A stretch of DNA of 40,837 bases from XN24 sp035514535 (lineage in GTDB: Bacteria; Pseudomonadota; Gammaproteobacteria; Steroidobacterales; XN24). Of this stretch, positions 39,684-40,837 are shown in pieces. Under the pieces are notes generated by a model. That model was given only the letters and a program-made list of their open reading frames with translations, searched no databases and had not been told where the DNA came from. The position numbers and the translations under genes are program-made. Numbering within the stretch: position 1 is the first letter of the stretch; each line of letters begins with the position of its first letter. The stretch lies in NCBI GenBank assembly GCA_035514535.1, contig DATKAZ010000097.1:1-40837 (forward strand), given 5' to 3'.

Positions 39684-40734
39684 TCGTGTCGACAGCGTAA
39701 AGATCGCCAGGCTCGAGCTGTTCCCCTACGCGATCCCGTTGTCGCGCCCGTGGAAGTGCGCCCGTGGCGACACGGTGATGCGGCGCGGCTGGCTGATCAG
39801 GATCGAGGACGCTGACGGTGCTCACGGCTGGGGGGAAAGCGCGGGGCTGCCGGGCGCGGGCACCGAATCGGCCGAGCACGCCGGCACGGCCCTGGCCGAG
39901 GCCGTCGCAGCGCTGCCGGGCCTGGCCGGCGACGACGCGCGTAAGCTGCTGCCGGGCCGCAATCGGCCGGCCGCGCGCTGCGGCCTCGAGTGCGCCATGC
40001 TGGATCTCGCGGCAAGGCGCGCGGGGCTGCCGCTGTATCGCTACCTGCGCCCGGATGCCGTCGGCGAAGTCCGCGTCAACGCGTTCGTCGGCGCGGTCGA
40101 CGCGGGCCTCGGCGAGCGCCTGCGCGAGGCGCGGGAACGAGGCTTCGAGGTCGCCAAGCTGAAGCTGGCCACCGCCCCCCTGGCGGAAGAACTGCCGCTG
40201 TTCTTTGCGGCGATGGCACAACTGCCGGCGGGCCTCGAGCTGCGCCTGGACGTGAACCGCGGCTGGACGACGGTGGAGGCGGAAGCGACCCTGCCGCAAT
40301 TCGCGGCACTGCCGATCGAGGCGCTGGAGGAGCCGGCCCACGATGCCGACGGCGAAGCCCTCGCGCGCCTGCAGGCGATGGCCGGATTCTCCATTGCGCT
40401 GGACGAGTCGCTGGCGGCGTGGCCGGAGGACGGCCCGCTTCCCGTGCGCCGGCAGATCCTCAAGCCGATGGTCGTCGGCGGCCCTTCGCGCGTGCTCGGC
40501 CTGGCGCTGAGGCCGCGCACGGAGAGCGTCGTGACGAGCAGCGTCGATACCGCGGTCGGCCTCTGGCTTTCGGCCCACATCGGCGCGGCCCTGGGCAACG
40601 GGCTCGCTCACGGCCTCGACACTGCCGCCTGGCTGAGCACGCTGCTCGGACCCGTGCCGCCGCCCGGCGGCATGTTGCGCCTGCCCGACGCGCCCGGCCT
40701 CGGTTTCGACCCCGACCTGCCCGCCGCACCCTGA
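39676..40734 (+). CDS. menC: MenC, o-succinylbenzoate synthase
   Basis: Enolase-superfamily dehydratase that turns SHCHC into o-succinylbenzoate. 352 residues. Visible: N-terminal RLELFPYAIPLSRPWKCARG, the catalytic KxK in VAKLKLATAP, the metal ligands in RLDVNRGW, EALEEP and ALDESLA, and the second catalytic lysine in ILKPMVVGGPSRV. The GTG start overlaps the menA stop. MenE, the next step, does not follow within the remaining 100 bases, which carry a repeat element. Confidence 0.92.
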   Translation: MADRVDSVKIARLELFPYAIPLSRPWKCARGDTVMRRGWLIRIEDADGAHGWGESAGLPGAGTESAEHAGTALAEAVAALPGLAGDDARKLLPGRNRPAARCGLECAMLDLAARRAGLPLYRYLRPDAVGEVRVNAFVGAVDAGLGERLREARERGFEVAKLKLATAPLAEELPLFFAAMAQLPAGLELRLDVNRGWTTVEAEATLPQFAALPIEALEEPAHDADGEALARLQAMAGFSIALDESLAAWPEDGPLPVRRQILKPMVVGGPSRVLGLALRPRTESVVTSSVDTAVGLWLSAHIGAALGNGLAHGLDTAAWLSTLLGPVPPPGGMLRLPDAPGLGFDPDLPAAP

Positions 40735-40767
40735 CCGCAGGCGCGGCCCCCATCGACTACGCAGCGG

Positions 40768-40837
40768 CAGTGAGGCGTCACAGGCCAACCGAGCGCATTG
40801 AAATTTTTAAGCGAGGGGGGCCTGTGACGGCTCGCTG
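40768..40837. repeat. Palindromic intergenic repeat, copy 2 (reaches the window end)
   Basis: Same design as the element at 18982-19061: outer arms CAGTGAG (40768-40774) and CTCGCTG (40831-40837, one G-T pair), a small internal loop, and an inner stem GTCACAGGCC (40777-40786) with GGCCTGTGAC (40819-40828). The loop GAGCGCATTGAAATTTTTAA-GCGA matches copy 1 closely. Inner-stem base changes relative to copy 1 (T-A to C-G) occur on both arms together, so pairing is kept. The element may continue past the window. Confidence 0.75.

Noticed and set aside
1..40837. CRISPR arrays, prophage genes, transposases, rRNA genes
   Set aside because: No regularly spaced repeats, phage structural genes, transposase motifs or rRNA-like sequence were seen in the window.

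Overview
This is a GC-rich window (dense, GC-biased codons in nearly every gene) from a proteobacterium, most likely a gammaproteobacterium. The block ndk-rlmN-pilW-rodZ-hisS-yfgM-bamB-der matches the order known in that class. The secF / suhB / trmJ / iscS neighbourhood and a MetX of the serine O-succinyltransferase type recall Xanthomonadales, Steroidobacterales or Woeseiales. The species cannot be named from the sequence alone.

Layout. 1-19,100 is core housekeeping: the 3' part of secF; suhB on the minus strand; trmJ; a reduced iron-sulfur cassette (cysteine desulfurase, an IscU-like protein missing two of its three cluster cysteines, IscA); the ndk-to-der run; a MetX-type acyltransferase; a small zinc-ribbon membrane protein; xseA; and guaB-guaA-tadA. 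19,100-21,400 is transitional: lytic transglycosylase mltF, a decayed SLC13 permease fragment and an orphan 132-residue ORF.

21,400-26,925 is the accessory segment. It holds a promoter whose -10 lies inside a perfect dyad and an 1126-residue membrane protein with two TolB-like/TPR modules in tandem. Two DUF6090-like membrane proteins and two deletion remnants of the same family follow, and the segment stops at the 3' end of a tRNA-Ser(CGA) gene. This layout resembles the inside edge of a genomic island, but no integrase is in the window.

27,100-29,630 is a four-gene ECF-type nickel/cobalt importer (nikL-like, cbiM, cbiQ, cbiO with a histidine-rich tail). 29,812-30,717 encodes a PEP-CTERM secreted protein with a well-formed sigma-54 -24/-12 promoter in front of it and a strong terminator behind it. 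30,953-34,227 is pta-ackA, which makes ATP from acetyl-CoA through acetyl phosphate; ackA ends inside a perfect 58-bp palindrome. 34,270-40,734 is a menaquinone locus: menF-menD plus a hotdog thioesterase on the minus strand, diverging from menB-menA-menC. MenE and MenH are not in the window.

Metal uptake, acetate fermentation and menaquinone together suggest a facultative or anaerobic respiratory lifestyle (inference). Two copies of one palindromic repeat family (about 18,982-19,061 and 40,768 to the window end) and an unrelated REP-like palindrome (34,204-34,261) mark intergenic sites.
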